Below are positions 1-6,260 of a DNA stretch of 10,089 nt, piece after piece. Below the pieces are notes generated by a model. It was not told the DNA's origin, made no database searches, and saw only the letters and a list, made by a program, of their open reading frames with translations. The position numbers were made by a program, and so were the translations under genes. Source of the DNA: an uncultured Collinsella sp. (GTDB lineage: Bacteria; Actinomycetota; Coriobacteriia; Coriobacteriales; Coriobacteriaceae); NCBI GenBank assembly GCA_958453575.1, contig CAUDYH010000025.1:1-10089 (forward strand). The letters run 5' to 3'. How positions within the stretch are numbered: the first letter of the stretch is position 1; each line of letters starts with the position of its first letter.

Positions 1-371
1 ATGCGGCCGGTCTTTGATACTTCGTTGATGAGCAGGCGCGTGATCAGGTAGCCCGAGAGCACAAAGAAAATCGTGACTCCAAGCAAGCCGCCCTGCGCCC
101 AGGTGAGGTTGAGGTGATAGAGCACCACCGCGACGACGGCAAGCGTGCGCAGACTGTCGAGGGCGGGGATATACCGAGATTTGGGGCGCGCGGGCACCTG
201 CTCTTTTGTGGCGCTGCTGGCGTGGGCGCCCTTGTTGGCAGACGCGCGATGGGGGTCTGCGGCTTGGCGCGGCTCGGAGGTTTGGCGGCTGGCGCGCGAG
301 CGTTCGTGCGGCGCCTGTTGATCGCTCGAGTGGCGTGAGCTGCGCGAGTTCGATCGCGGGAATTGTTCCAT
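1..371 (-). CDS. Acyltransferase 3 family membrane protein (OafA/YrhL type), N-terminal part
   Basis: Partial gene running off the left edge; 123 residues are visible. Residues 1 to about 65 are a low-complexity hydrophilic tail rich in Ser, Arg, Ala, His and Gln, likely disordered and cytoplasmic. The conserved acyltransferase_3 start follows: IPALDSLRTLAVVAVVLYHL, then the second membrane-segment motif GVTIFFVLSGYLITRLL. In this family the His of the YHL motif lies in the first membrane helix and is thought to be catalytic. Members transfer acetyl or other acyl groups to cell-surface polysaccharides or peptidoglycan. The ATG at 371 is the only plausible start: an in-frame TGA lies three codons upstream (378-380) and a weak GGATGA sits 6 nt before it. 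A TACAAT -10 candidate lies at 412-417 on the minus strand without a clear -35. The family call is firm; the acyl donor and acceptor are unknown. Confidence 0.85.
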   Translation of the reverse strand, partial: MEQFPRSNSRSSRHSSDQQAPHERSRASRQTSEPRQAADPHRASANKGAHASSATKEQVPARPKSRYIPALDSLRTLAVVAVVLYHLNLTWAQGGLLGVTIFFVLSGYLITRLLINEVSKTGR

Positions 372-466
372 AAAACATCATCCAAATGACGAGAATAATC
401 AGCACGCCTTTATTGTAGCCGCCTGCTCCTGTGAATGCTTGCTGCTGGCGCAAGCTCAAGCGCGCG

Positions 467-495
467 TCCACATCAAAGTGAACTAAAGTTATAGA
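467..495 (+). promoter_or_regulatory. Candidate promoter of the ribokinase-nucleoside hydrolase operon
   Basis: TCCACA (467-472) and TATAGA (490-495) each match 4 of 6 consensus bases and are separated by 17 bp. Transcription would begin near 502, leaving a leader of about 57 nt before the ATG at 559. This is a weak match, chosen because it is the best-spaced pair in the 187-bp gap between the divergent genes. I saw no other structure in that gap. Confidence 0.3.
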
Positions 496-558
496 GGCGT
501 GAGAGCGCACGATCGACGACCGGCAGCGGGTGCAGAGCCCGCGGACGAGGAGGTTTCC

Positions 559-1554
559 ATGGCAGATTGCGGCATCGTCGCGGTGTTCGGCAGCATGAAC
601 ATGGACCTTTCGGTGGCGTGCGAGCGCATGCCGCGTGCGGGCGAGACCGTCGGCGGCAGCGGGTTTATCACCAACGCCGGCGGAAAAGGCGCCAACCAGG
701 CCGTAGCGGCTGCGCGCATGGGCGCGCACACATGCATGATCGGTGCGGTCGGTCGCGACGCGTTTGGCACGTCGCTCGTGACGGGGCTCCAAGACGCTGG
801 CGTGAGCTGCGATTTTGTGGCGCGTCGCGACGACGTGGAGACGGGAACGGCGACCATCATTCGCTTTGGTGGCGACAACCGTATTGTGCTGTCGCCGGGC
901 GCCAACCATGCGCTTACGGGCGAGGACGTTGCCTGCGCGCTGAGGTGCCTGGTGGCCGATGAACTCGACGGCGACGCCAGCAAGATTGCCCCGGCTGCCG
1001 GAAGCGTCTTTATCGCCCAGGGCGAATGCGACCTGGCGGCGACGGCCGAGGCACTCGTTTGCGCTCACGAGCTGGGGTTCTATACGGTCTTTAACCCGGC
1101 GCCGGCAAGTGACGTGCCGGCAGGGGCTTGGACGGCGGTCGACCTGGTCTGTCCCAACGAGACCGAGTGCCAGGTGCTGACGGGCATCTTGCCCGCGGAT
1201 GATACGAGCTGCGCCGCAGCGCTCAATGCCCTGCTCGCCAAGGGTGCCGGAGCTGCGGTCATCACGTTGGGCGGTGCCGGGTCGGTTACGCTCGGCGACG
1301 ACGGCGAGCTGCTGCGCATGCCGGCGCTTTCGAGCACGGTGGTCGATACGACGGCCGCGGGCGATACGTTTATCGGTGCGCTTGCCGCGGCTCGTCTGGA
1401 GGGCCTGCCGCTCTTTGAGTGCATGGCCGCGGGTGCCCGTGCCTCGGCGGTGACGGTGTCGCGCTTGGGTGCACAGCAGTCGATTCCCACGCGTGGCGAA
1501 GTCGAGCGCGCGTTTGGTTTAGACGATTACGTACAAGACGGAGAAGCGGAGTAG
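559..1554 (+). CDS. rbsK: Ribokinase (PfkB family)
   Basis: Phosphorylates D-ribose at O5 with ATP to give ribose 5-phosphate, in the cytosol. The 331-residue protein carries the ribokinase signatures in order: GSMNMD (11-16, with N14 and D16 at the E. coli RbsK sugar-contact positions), NAGGKGANQA (39-48, sugar-binding signature), NPAPA (179-183), PNETE (199-203) and DTTAAGDTF (263-271). D269 is the expected catalytic base and AAGD forms the anion hole. SRLGAQQSIPTR near the C-terminus is also typical of RbsK. The ATG at 559 is preferred because GAGGAGG (547-553) lies 5 nt upstream; a GTG at 499 would add 20 residues unlike the family. The nucleoside hydrolase follows after 4 nt, so the two are surely co-transcribed, and ribose from nucleosides is the likely substrate. 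Another PfkB sugar kinase is possible but less likely. Confidence 0.88.
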   Translation: MADCGIVAVFGSMNMDLSVACERMPRAGETVGGSGFITNAGGKGANQAVAAARMGAHTCMIGAVGRDAFGTSLVTGLQDAGVSCDFVARRDDVETGTATIIRFGGDNRIVLSPGANHALTGEDVACALRCLVADELDGDASKIAPAAGSVFIAQGECDLAATAEALVCAHELGFYTVFNPAPASDVPAGAWTAVDLVCPNETECQVLTGILPADDTSCAAALNALLAKGAGAAVITLGGAGSVTLGDDGELLRMPALSSTVVDTTAAGDTFIGALAAARLEGLPLFECMAAGARASAVTVSRLGAQQSIPTRGEVERAFGLDDYVQDGEAE

Positions 1555-1558
1555 AACA

Positions 1559-2533
1559 ATGGCAATCAAGAAGCTGATCCTTGATCTGGATATGGGTGTG
1601 GACGATGCGATGGCGCTTGCCTATGCCATCGCGAGCCCCGAGGTGGAGCTCGTGGGCATCACCACGTGCTTTGGCAACGTGCGCGTCGAGCAGTCGGCGC
1701 ATAACTGCCTGGCGGTGCTCGACCTGTTGGGTCGTCCCGAGGTGCCGGTGTATCTGGGTGCCGACCGTCCCCTACAGGCGACCGAGCCCTATACGCCACC
1801 GGCGTCCACCACGCTCATCCACGGCAAGAACGGCATCGGCGGCGCGAGCGTGCCCGCGTCTCCCTACGAGCCAGTGGGGGCGACCTCGGCCGATGGCAAT
1901 GCCGCGGTCGATTATCTGATCGATGCCGCGCGCACCTATGGGCCCGATCTGGTCTACGTAGCGACCGGCCCGCTCTCCAACCTGGCACTTGCCTTGGAGC
2001 GCGATGCGGCGGCGATGATGTCTATCGGCCGCGTGGTGGTGATGGGCGGCGCCCTGACCGTGCCCGGTAACGTGAGCGCGGGTGCCGAGGCCAACATGGC
2101 AAGCGATCCCGAGGCCGCCGATGCCGTGCTGCGCTCGGGCCGCAAGCTCACCATGGTGGGCCTGGACGTGACGCATCGCGTGGTGCTCACGCGCCGCGAT
2201 GTTGCCGGCTGGACAGGCTCGGGCACCATGGCGGGCTGCGCATTTGCGAGCATGGTCGAGCACTACATTGGCTCGTACGAGATGAACGCACCCTACCTGG
2301 GTGGTTGCGCACTGCACGATCCCCTGGCCGTTGCCGTGGCGATCGACCCCACGCTCGTGGGTGCGCTCGGCTGCAATCTGCGTGTCGACCTGCTGGGCGA
2401 GTACCGTGGCCGCACCATCTGCGACGAGCACCGCCTGTCCGATCCCGACAAGAGCGCGCTTGTGGCGCTGACCGTTGACGCCCCGCGCTTCCTGTCCGAG
2501 TTTAAGGCGCGCATGGCCCGCGTCCTAGGTTAA
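1559..2533 (+). CDS. Inosine-uridine-preferring nucleoside hydrolase family protein
   Basis: Hydrolyses the N-glycosidic bond of ribonucleosides to free base plus ribose, a calcium-dependent reaction. The 324-residue length is normal. The calcium-binding signature is DLDMGVDDA (9-17), with D11, D15 and D16 matching the usual DxDPGxDDA Asp residues; Pro is replaced by Met, a variant I believe occurs elsewhere in the family. Further motifs are HGKNGIGG (88-95), ATGPLSN (135-141), the NVSAGAEANMASDPEAA block (171-187) that lines the ribose pocket, and LHDPLAVA with H253-D254, the His-Asp pair that helps leaving-group activation and metal binding. GGAG (1548-1551) lies 7 nt before the ATG, inside the end of the ribokinase gene. 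The pairing with ribokinase fits nucleoside salvage, purine or pyrimidine preference unresolved. A terminator follows 13 nt after the stop. Confidence 0.9.
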   Translation: MAIKKLILDLDMGVDDAMALAYAIASPEVELVGITTCFGNVRVEQSAHNCLAVLDLLGRPEVPVYLGADRPLQATEPYTPPASTTLIHGKNGIGGASVPASPYEPVGATSADGNAAVDYLIDAARTYGPDLVYVATGPLSNLALALERDAAAMMSIGRVVVMGGALTVPGNVSAGAEANMASDPEAADAVLRSGRKLTMVGLDVTHRVVLTRRDVAGWTGSGTMAGCAFASMVEHYIGSYEMNAPYLGGCALHDPLAVAVAIDPTLVGALGCNLRVDLLGEYRGRTICDEHRLSDPDKSALVALTVDAPRFLSEFKARMARVLG

Positions 2534-2545
2534 ACGATTCCTGCA

Positions 2546-2583
2546 CCCCGCCCCATGTAGTCAATTTGGGACGGGGCTTTTTT
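2546..2583 (+). terminator. Rho-independent terminator of the ribokinase-nucleoside hydrolase operon
   Basis: A 10-position stem, CCCCGCCCCA (2546-2555) against TGGGACGGGG (2567-2576), has one C-A mismatch and an 11-nt loop. TTTTTT follows at 2578-2583. It separates the operon from the LacI-family gene. Confidence 0.88.
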
Positions 2584-2631
2584 AGCTACCGAGCAAATGC
2601 GCCCGTTGGGGGAATAGTCGTGCCACTTCGC

Positions 2632-2661
2632 TTGACAACAGGCTAAACTAGCTCATAAACA
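2632..2661 (+). promoter_or_regulatory. Candidate promoter of the LacI-family regulator
   Basis: A perfect -35 box TTGACA lies at 2632-2637. The -10 is less certain: TAAACA at 2656-2661 gives an 18-bp spacer, and CATAAA at 2654-2659 gives 16. The -10 region coincides with a TAAAC half-site, so a bound regulator would block RNA polymerase directly, which suggests autorepression. The leader to the ATG at 2753 is about 85 nt. Confidence 0.5.
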
Positions 2662-2699
2662 TTTACTATTATGTTTAGTTTGAATTTGCGGCCGTTTAG
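2643..2699 (+). promoter_or_regulatory. Cluster of TAAAC/GTTTA half-sites, candidate operator of the LacI-family gene
   Basis: Four half-sites occur in 57 bp: CTAAAC (2643-2648), ATAAAC (2655-2660), GTTTAG (2673-2678) and GTTTAG (2694-2699). The middle two form a perfect 7-bp inverted repeat, TAAACAT (2656-2662) and ATGTTTA (2671-2677), around 8 bp of ttactatt. The first and third or fourth copies form wider inverted pairs. TAAAC/GTTTA resembles the half-site of LacI-family operators such as those of PurR and RbsR (GTAAACGTTTAC), but here the halves do not abut around a central CG. The site overlaps the promoter, which fits autoregulation. Binding is an inference. Confidence 0.5.
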
Positions 2700-2752
2700 T
2701 TGCCGAGCCATCGAGTCGCGATGCTCCACCACGGCCGCCGCTAGGGGGACCA

Positions 2753-3763
2753 ATGGCCAAAGCAAGTGTTCGCGAGATCAGCCGCATCACCGGTTTTTCG
2801 CCCGCAACCGTGTCCAACGCGCTCAACCGCAAGCGCAGCGTGAGCGAGGAGACCGCCAAGGTCATCCTGGAGTGTGCGCAGTCGCTCGGCTATCAGCAGT
2901 CGACGCAGCTCGAGAGCATCCAGTTTGTACTTGCGCGCAAGACGGGCGCCATCCTGGACGAGAGCACCTTCCATCCCGCGGTCATCGAGGGCGTGGAGCG
3001 CCAGGCGCGTCGTCACGGCATGAGCACGAGCTTTGTCACACTCGACTTTAGCGACCTGGACGCCGTGCGCCCGCAGGTCGAGGGCCTGATCGCCGATCCG
3101 TCTGCTGCTATCGTGCTGATGGGCACCGAGCTGGGCGAGGAAGACTACGCCCTGTTCGCCAACGCTGCCGCCCACCTGATCGTGCTCGACGGTTGGAGCG
3201 ATCGCCAGTACTTCGATGCCGTGGTCATTGCTAACACCGATTCGGTGCTGCGTGCCGTGGACTACCTTATCGAGAAGGGCCACAGACAAATCGGCTACCT
3301 GGCAGGCGACCTTCGCATTCGCAACTTTAAAGATCGTGAGCGCGGCTATCGCCAAGCGCTTGAGGATGCGGACCTCGAGGCCAACCCGACCTGGCACGTC
3401 ACGCTGGGCACCACGCTCGAGGGTGCTTATCGCGACATGGGCGCGTGGCTCGACGGCGTCTCGCGCGATGACTTGCCGACGGCCTTCTTTGCCGAGAACG
3501 ACGTGCTCGCCGTGGGCGCTATGCGCGCCCTGAACGAGCACGGCATACGCGTGCCCGAGGATGTTTCGATCATCGGCTTTGACGACCTATCTTTGGGCGC
3601 TTTCTCCAACCCGCCGCTCACCACGGTGCACGTTCCCAAGCACGAGGTGGGCGAGATCGCGGTGCGCCGTCTGGTGGGCAACATCCGCAATCCCAAGAGC
3701 TACACCTGCAAGACAGCCGTATCGACCTATTTTGTCGAGCGCCAGAGCGTGCGCGAGCTCTAG
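2753..3763 (+). CDS. LacI-family transcriptional regulator with shortened hinge
   Basis: A sugar-responsive DNA-binding repressor or activator of 336 residues. The N-terminal HTH is VREISRITGFSPATVSNALN (6-25), followed by helix 3 up to SLGY (44-47). The periplasmic-binding-protein-like effector domain starts near residue 56, with landmarks IGYLAGDL (180-187), DRERGYRQAL (194-203), FFAENDVLAVGAM (245-257), VSIIGFDDL (271-279) and the closing VER (328-330). R196 or R198 and D277/D278 are at positions that usually bind effector. The usual hinge helix (RPNxxARxLRxGRT) is missing: only about eight residues, QQSTQLES, join SLGY to the first strand of the core. AGGGGG (2743-2748) lies 4 nt before the ATG. 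The gene lies just upstream of the sugar operon, and the same half-site type occurs before both, so it probably regulates that operon and itself. The effector is unknown; a pathway sugar or sugar phosphate is likely. Confidence 0.9.
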   Translation: MAKASVREISRITGFSPATVSNALNRKRSVSEETAKVILECAQSLGYQQSTQLESIQFVLARKTGAILDESTFHPAVIEGVERQARRHGMSTSFVTLDFSDLDAVRPQVEGLIADPSAAIVLMGTELGEEDYALFANAAAHLIVLDGWSDRQYFDAVVIANTDSVLRAVDYLIEKGHRQIGYLAGDLRIRNFKDRERGYRQALEDADLEANPTWHVTLGTTLEGAYRDMGAWLDGVSRDDLPTAFFAENDVLAVGAMRALNEHGIRVPEDVSIIGFDDLSLGAFSNPPLTTVHVPKHEVGEIAVRRLVGNIRNPKSYTCKTAVSTYFVERQSVREL

Positions 3764-3824
3764 GCGAAAGCGGCATCGCACGCGCCGTGCCAAGATGCGC
3801 GGGGCGGCACGCATAACGTCGTTC

Positions 3825-3854
3825 AAAGAGGGGGTCCTTCGGGGCCCTCTTTTT
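3825..3854 (+). terminator. Rho-independent terminator of the LacI-family gene, UUCG loop
   Basis: The arms 3825-3837 (AAAGAGGGGGTCC) and 3842-3854 (GGGCCCTCTTTTT) pair over 13 positions counting three G-U pairs, closed by a UUCG tetraloop (3838-3841). The T-run at 3850-3854 forms the base of the stem and tail. It insulates the regulator from the sugar operon. The preceding 61 bp after the stop codon hold nothing I recognise. Confidence 0.88.
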
Positions 3855-3876
3855 GTTCCCCTTGTATGTTCAGATT

Positions 3877-3994
3877 GTTTACATACCGTTTAGGCTGATT
3901 TCTCTACCGTCTACGGGTATTTCGCGTTAAACTTCTAAACAGAAGAGTAAAACATTTAGTAAACAGAACAAAACGAAACACGCGTCTGTTTACT
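3877..3994 (+). promoter_or_regulatory. Regulatory region of the sugar operon with repeated TAAAC/GTTTA half-sites
   Basis: Six exact TAAAC/GTTTA half-sites lie in 118 bp: GTTTA at 3877-3881 and 3888-3892 (11 bp apart, one helical turn), TAAAC at 3928-3932, 3936-3940 and 3960-3964, and GTTTA at 3988-3992. Within these, TAAACAGAA is directly repeated at 3936-3944 and 3960-3968, and AGTAAACAG (3958-3966) has a perfect 9-bp inverted partner CTGTTTACT (3986-3994) with a 19-bp spacer. Near-copies (TAAAAC 3948-3953, CATTTAG 3953-3959) fill the gap. The same half-site occurs before the LacI-family gene, so this is the best candidate target of that regulator. I could not identify a convincing -35/-10 pair here; the operon promoter must lie in or near this block. 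Confidence 0.55.
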
Positions 3995-4020
3995 GAACAT
4001 GTGACTAGGGGAGGACGTAC

Positions 4021-5421
4021 ATGGATAAGATCAAGCTCGGTTTTGTGCCCACGCGCCGCAGCATCTTTAGCGCGCCGGACGCGATCAAGTATCGCGGCCT
4101 GACGGCTGATCGCCTGCGCGAGATCGGCGTCGACATCGTGGATATCGACGACATCAACGACGAGGGCCTGCTGTTCGATGACAGCCATATCGAGCCTATC
4201 GTCAAGAAGTTCCGCGCCGAGGGCGTCGACGGCATCATGCTGTGCCACGCCAACTTTGGCACCGAGTATGTCTGCGCCCGCCTTGCCCGCGAGCTCGGCC
4301 TGCCCGTGCTGCTGTGGGGCCCGCGCGACGAGCGCCCCGAGCCCGATGGCACCCGTCTGCGCGATAGCCAGTGCGGCCTGTTCGCCACCGGCAAGGTCCT
4401 GCGCCGCTTCCGGGTTCCCTTCACCTATATGACCAACTGCCGCCTGACCGACCCCGAGTTCGAGCGCGGCGTCTGGGACTTCTTGGCTGTGTGCAACGTG
4501 GTCAAGACCTTCAAGCACACCCGCATTCTGCAGATGGCCACCCGTCCGTTCGACTTCTGGTCCACGATGTGCAACGAGGGTGAGCTGCTCGAAAAGTTCA
4601 ATATCCAGCTTTCGCCCATCCCCATGACCGAGCTTGTCCAGGCCGTGCGCGATGCCCAGGCCGACGAGCAGGCCATGAACGCCATGCTCGCCCACATCAC
4701 CGACAGCTTTGAGATCTGCATCCCCGAGGACAAGGTCCCCGCGGTCGCAGGGCTCGCCATCGCCATGAAGCGCCTGGTCGAGAAGTACGGTTGCAACGCC
4801 GGCGCCATCCAGTGCTGGAACGCCCTGCAGGACGAGCTGGGCATTATGCCCTGCGCCGCCAACGCCATCCTCAACGAGATGGGTATCCCCGTCGTGTGCG
4901 AGACCGATATCCACGGCGCCATCACCGCGCTGATGGTCGAGGCGGCCGACCTGGGCCGTCACCGCGGCATGTTCGCCGACTGGACCGTGCGCCATCCCGA
5001 TAACGAGAACGGCGAGCTGCTGCAGCACTGCGGCCCCTGGCCCTGCAGCTGTGCGGCCGTCAAGCCTAAGCTCACCTACCCGCTGGCCTTCGATCACCCC
5101 GGCGCGCTGACGGCCGAGGCCAAGCACGGCGACCTCACCCTTGCCCGTTTTGACGGCGACAACGGCGAGTACTCGCTGCTGCTGGGCAATGCCCGCGGCA
5201 TCGACGGCCCGGCCGGCATGGGCACCTACCTGTGGGTCGAGGTCGACAACCTCAAGCGCCTCGAGGCCAAGATCGTCGAGGGTCCCTACATCCACCACTG
5301 CGTCGCCATTCACGCCAACGTCGTGCCGGTGCTCTACGAGGCGTGCAAGTACATCGGCATTGCCCCCGACTTATACGACCCGATTGAAGAAGACGTCAAA
5401 GCCTACCTGCGAGGAGAGTAG
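4021..5421 (+). CDS. L-fucose/L-arabinose isomerase family protein (candidate aldose-ketose isomerase)
   Basis: A 466-residue protein of the COG2407 type (fucose-isomerase-like), whose members interconvert aldoses and ketoses with a divalent metal. The N-terminal Rossmann-like half spans about 1-165. The C-terminal half holds the most conserved block, QCWNALQDELGIMPCAANAI (264-283), then VVCETDIHGA (291-300), FADWTV (318-323), QHCGPWPCS (335-343) and EGPYIHHCVAIHANV (420-434). By analogy with E. coli FucI (Glu, Asp and His metal ligands), E294, D320 and H425 or H426 are likely ligands. It is shorter than FucI (about 590), lacking the extra N-terminal domain. AGGGGAGG (4007-4014) lies 6 nt before the ATG, an excellent RBS. 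Transketolase begins 2 nt after the stop. The substrate is not readable from sequence; operon context favours a pentose, possibly apiose. Codon bias is strong, suggesting high expression. Confidence 0.82.
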   Translation: MDKIKLGFVPTRRSIFSAPDAIKYRGLTADRLREIGVDIVDIDDINDEGLLFDDSHIEPIVKKFRAEGVDGIMLCHANFGTEYVCARLARELGLPVLLWGPRDERPEPDGTRLRDSQCGLFATGKVLRRFRVPFTYMTNCRLTDPEFERGVWDFLAVCNVVKTFKHTRILQMATRPFDFWSTMCNEGELLEKFNIQLSPIPMTELVQAVRDAQADEQAMNAMLAHITDSFEICIPEDKVPAVAGLAIAMKRLVEKYGCNAGAIQCWNALQDELGIMPCAANAILNEMGIPVVCETDIHGAITALMVEAADLGRHRGMFADWTVRHPDNENGELLQHCGPWPCSCAAVKPKLTYPLAFDHPGALTAEAKHGDLTLARFDGDNGEYSLLLGNARGIDGPAGMGTYLWVEVDNLKRLEAKIVEGPYIHHCVAIHANVVPVLYEACKYIGIAPDLYDPIEEDVKAYLRGE

Positions 5422-5423
5422 AA

Positions 5424-6260
5424 ATGGCAACTATCGAAGAGCTTGAGTCCCTGCGTTGGGACCTTCGCCGCGATTGCGTCGATATCATCATGGCTGGCGC
5501 CGGCGGCCACATCGGCGGCGACATGTCGGTGATCGACGCCCTCATGACCCTCTACGCCAACCATCTCAACATTTCGCCCGAGACCGTCGACGATCCCAGC
5601 CGCGATCGCTTCGTGCTCTCTAAGGGTCATGCCATGGAGGCCTACTACGCGGTGCTCTGCCACGAGGGCTATCTGGACCTCGATGACGTCAAGGCCCGCT
5701 TCTCCAAGTTCGGCAGCCCCTACATCGGTCACCCCAACAACAAGCTCAAGGGCATCGAGATGAACTCGGGCTCGCTGGGTCACGGTCTGCCCGTGGCCGT
5801 GGGCATGGCGCTTGCCGGCAAGATGGACGGCCGCGACTACCGCGTCTGCACCATCATGGGCGACGGCGAGCTTGCCGAGGGCTCGGTCTGGGAGGGCGCT
5901 ATGAGCGGCGGCAACTACCAGCTCGATAACCTGTGCGCGCTCGTGGACCGCAACCGCCTGCAGATCAGCGGCAGCACCGAGGACGTTATGAAGCAGGACT
6001 CGCAGGAGGAGCGCTGGGCCGCCTTCGGCTGGAACGTGCTCTCCATTCCGGGCAACGACGTCCAGGCCATCGACGCCGCGCTGACGCTGGCCGCCGAGAC
6101 CAAGGGTAAGCCCACGGTCATCATCCTCAACACGGTGAAGGGCTACGGCTCGCCGGTTATGGAGGACAAGGCCTCCTGGCATCATCATCTGCCCAACGAT
6201 GAGGAATATGCCCAGATCATCGCCGATTTCGCTGCCCATAAGGAGGCTATCAATGGCTAA
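5424..6260 (+). CDS. Transketolase, N-terminal (thiamine diphosphate-binding) subunit
   Basis: The TPP-binding half of a split transketolase, 278 residues. Motifs in order: GGHIGGDMS (27-35, H29 an active-site His), VLSKGHA (64-70), IGHPNNKLKGIEMNSGSLGHGL (101-122), and the cofactor motif GDGELAEGSVWEGA (146-159) ending at N177 in VDRNRLQ, where D147 and N177 coordinate the Mg-TPP diphosphate. KGYGSPVMED and SWHHHLP follow. Normal transketolase is one chain of about 660 residues; the two-gene form is common in anaerobes and archaea. GAGGAG (5411-5416) lies 7 nt before the ATG. The gap to the isomerase is 2 nt and the end overlaps the C-terminal half by 8 nt, so expression is tightly coupled. 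It would transfer a two-carbon unit from a ketose phosphate to an aldose phosphate; the donor is inferred to be the product of the operon's isomerase and kinase. Confidence 0.93.
   Translation: MATIEELESLRWDLRRDCVDIIMAGAGGHIGGDMSVIDALMTLYANHLNISPETVDDPSRDRFVLSKGHAMEAYYAVLCHEGYLDLDDVKARFSKFGSPYIGHPNNKLKGIEMNSGSLGHGLPVAVGMALAGKMDGRDYRVCTIMGDGELAEGSVWEGAMSGGNYQLDNLCALVDRNRLQISGSTEDVMKQDSQEERWAAFGWNVLSIPGNDVQAIDAALTLAAETKGKPTVIILNTVKGYGSPVMEDKASWHHHLPNDEEYAQIIADFAAHKEAING

Noticed and set aside
44..385. Minus-strand frame of 113 codons beginning at 385
   Set aside because: Arg/Pro/Ser-rich with no motif. The adjacent minus frame from ATG 371 encodes clear acyltransferase_3 membrane motifs and runs off the window edge.
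499..558. GTG start at 499 for ribokinase
   Set aside because: It adds 20 residues with no family match, while ATG 559 has GAGGAGG at 5-nt spacing and gives the normal ribokinase N-terminus.
3877..3994. Short repeats as a CRISPR array
   Set aside because: The repeats are only 5-9 bp, in both orientations and unevenly spaced, so they fit operator half-sites rather than CRISPR repeats and spacers.
3904..5313. 469-codon open frame on the minus strand
   Set aside because: It lies opposite the isomerase gene and is rich in Val, Ala, Gly, Asp and His in a pattern typical of the antisense of C-ending codons; it has no recognisable domain.
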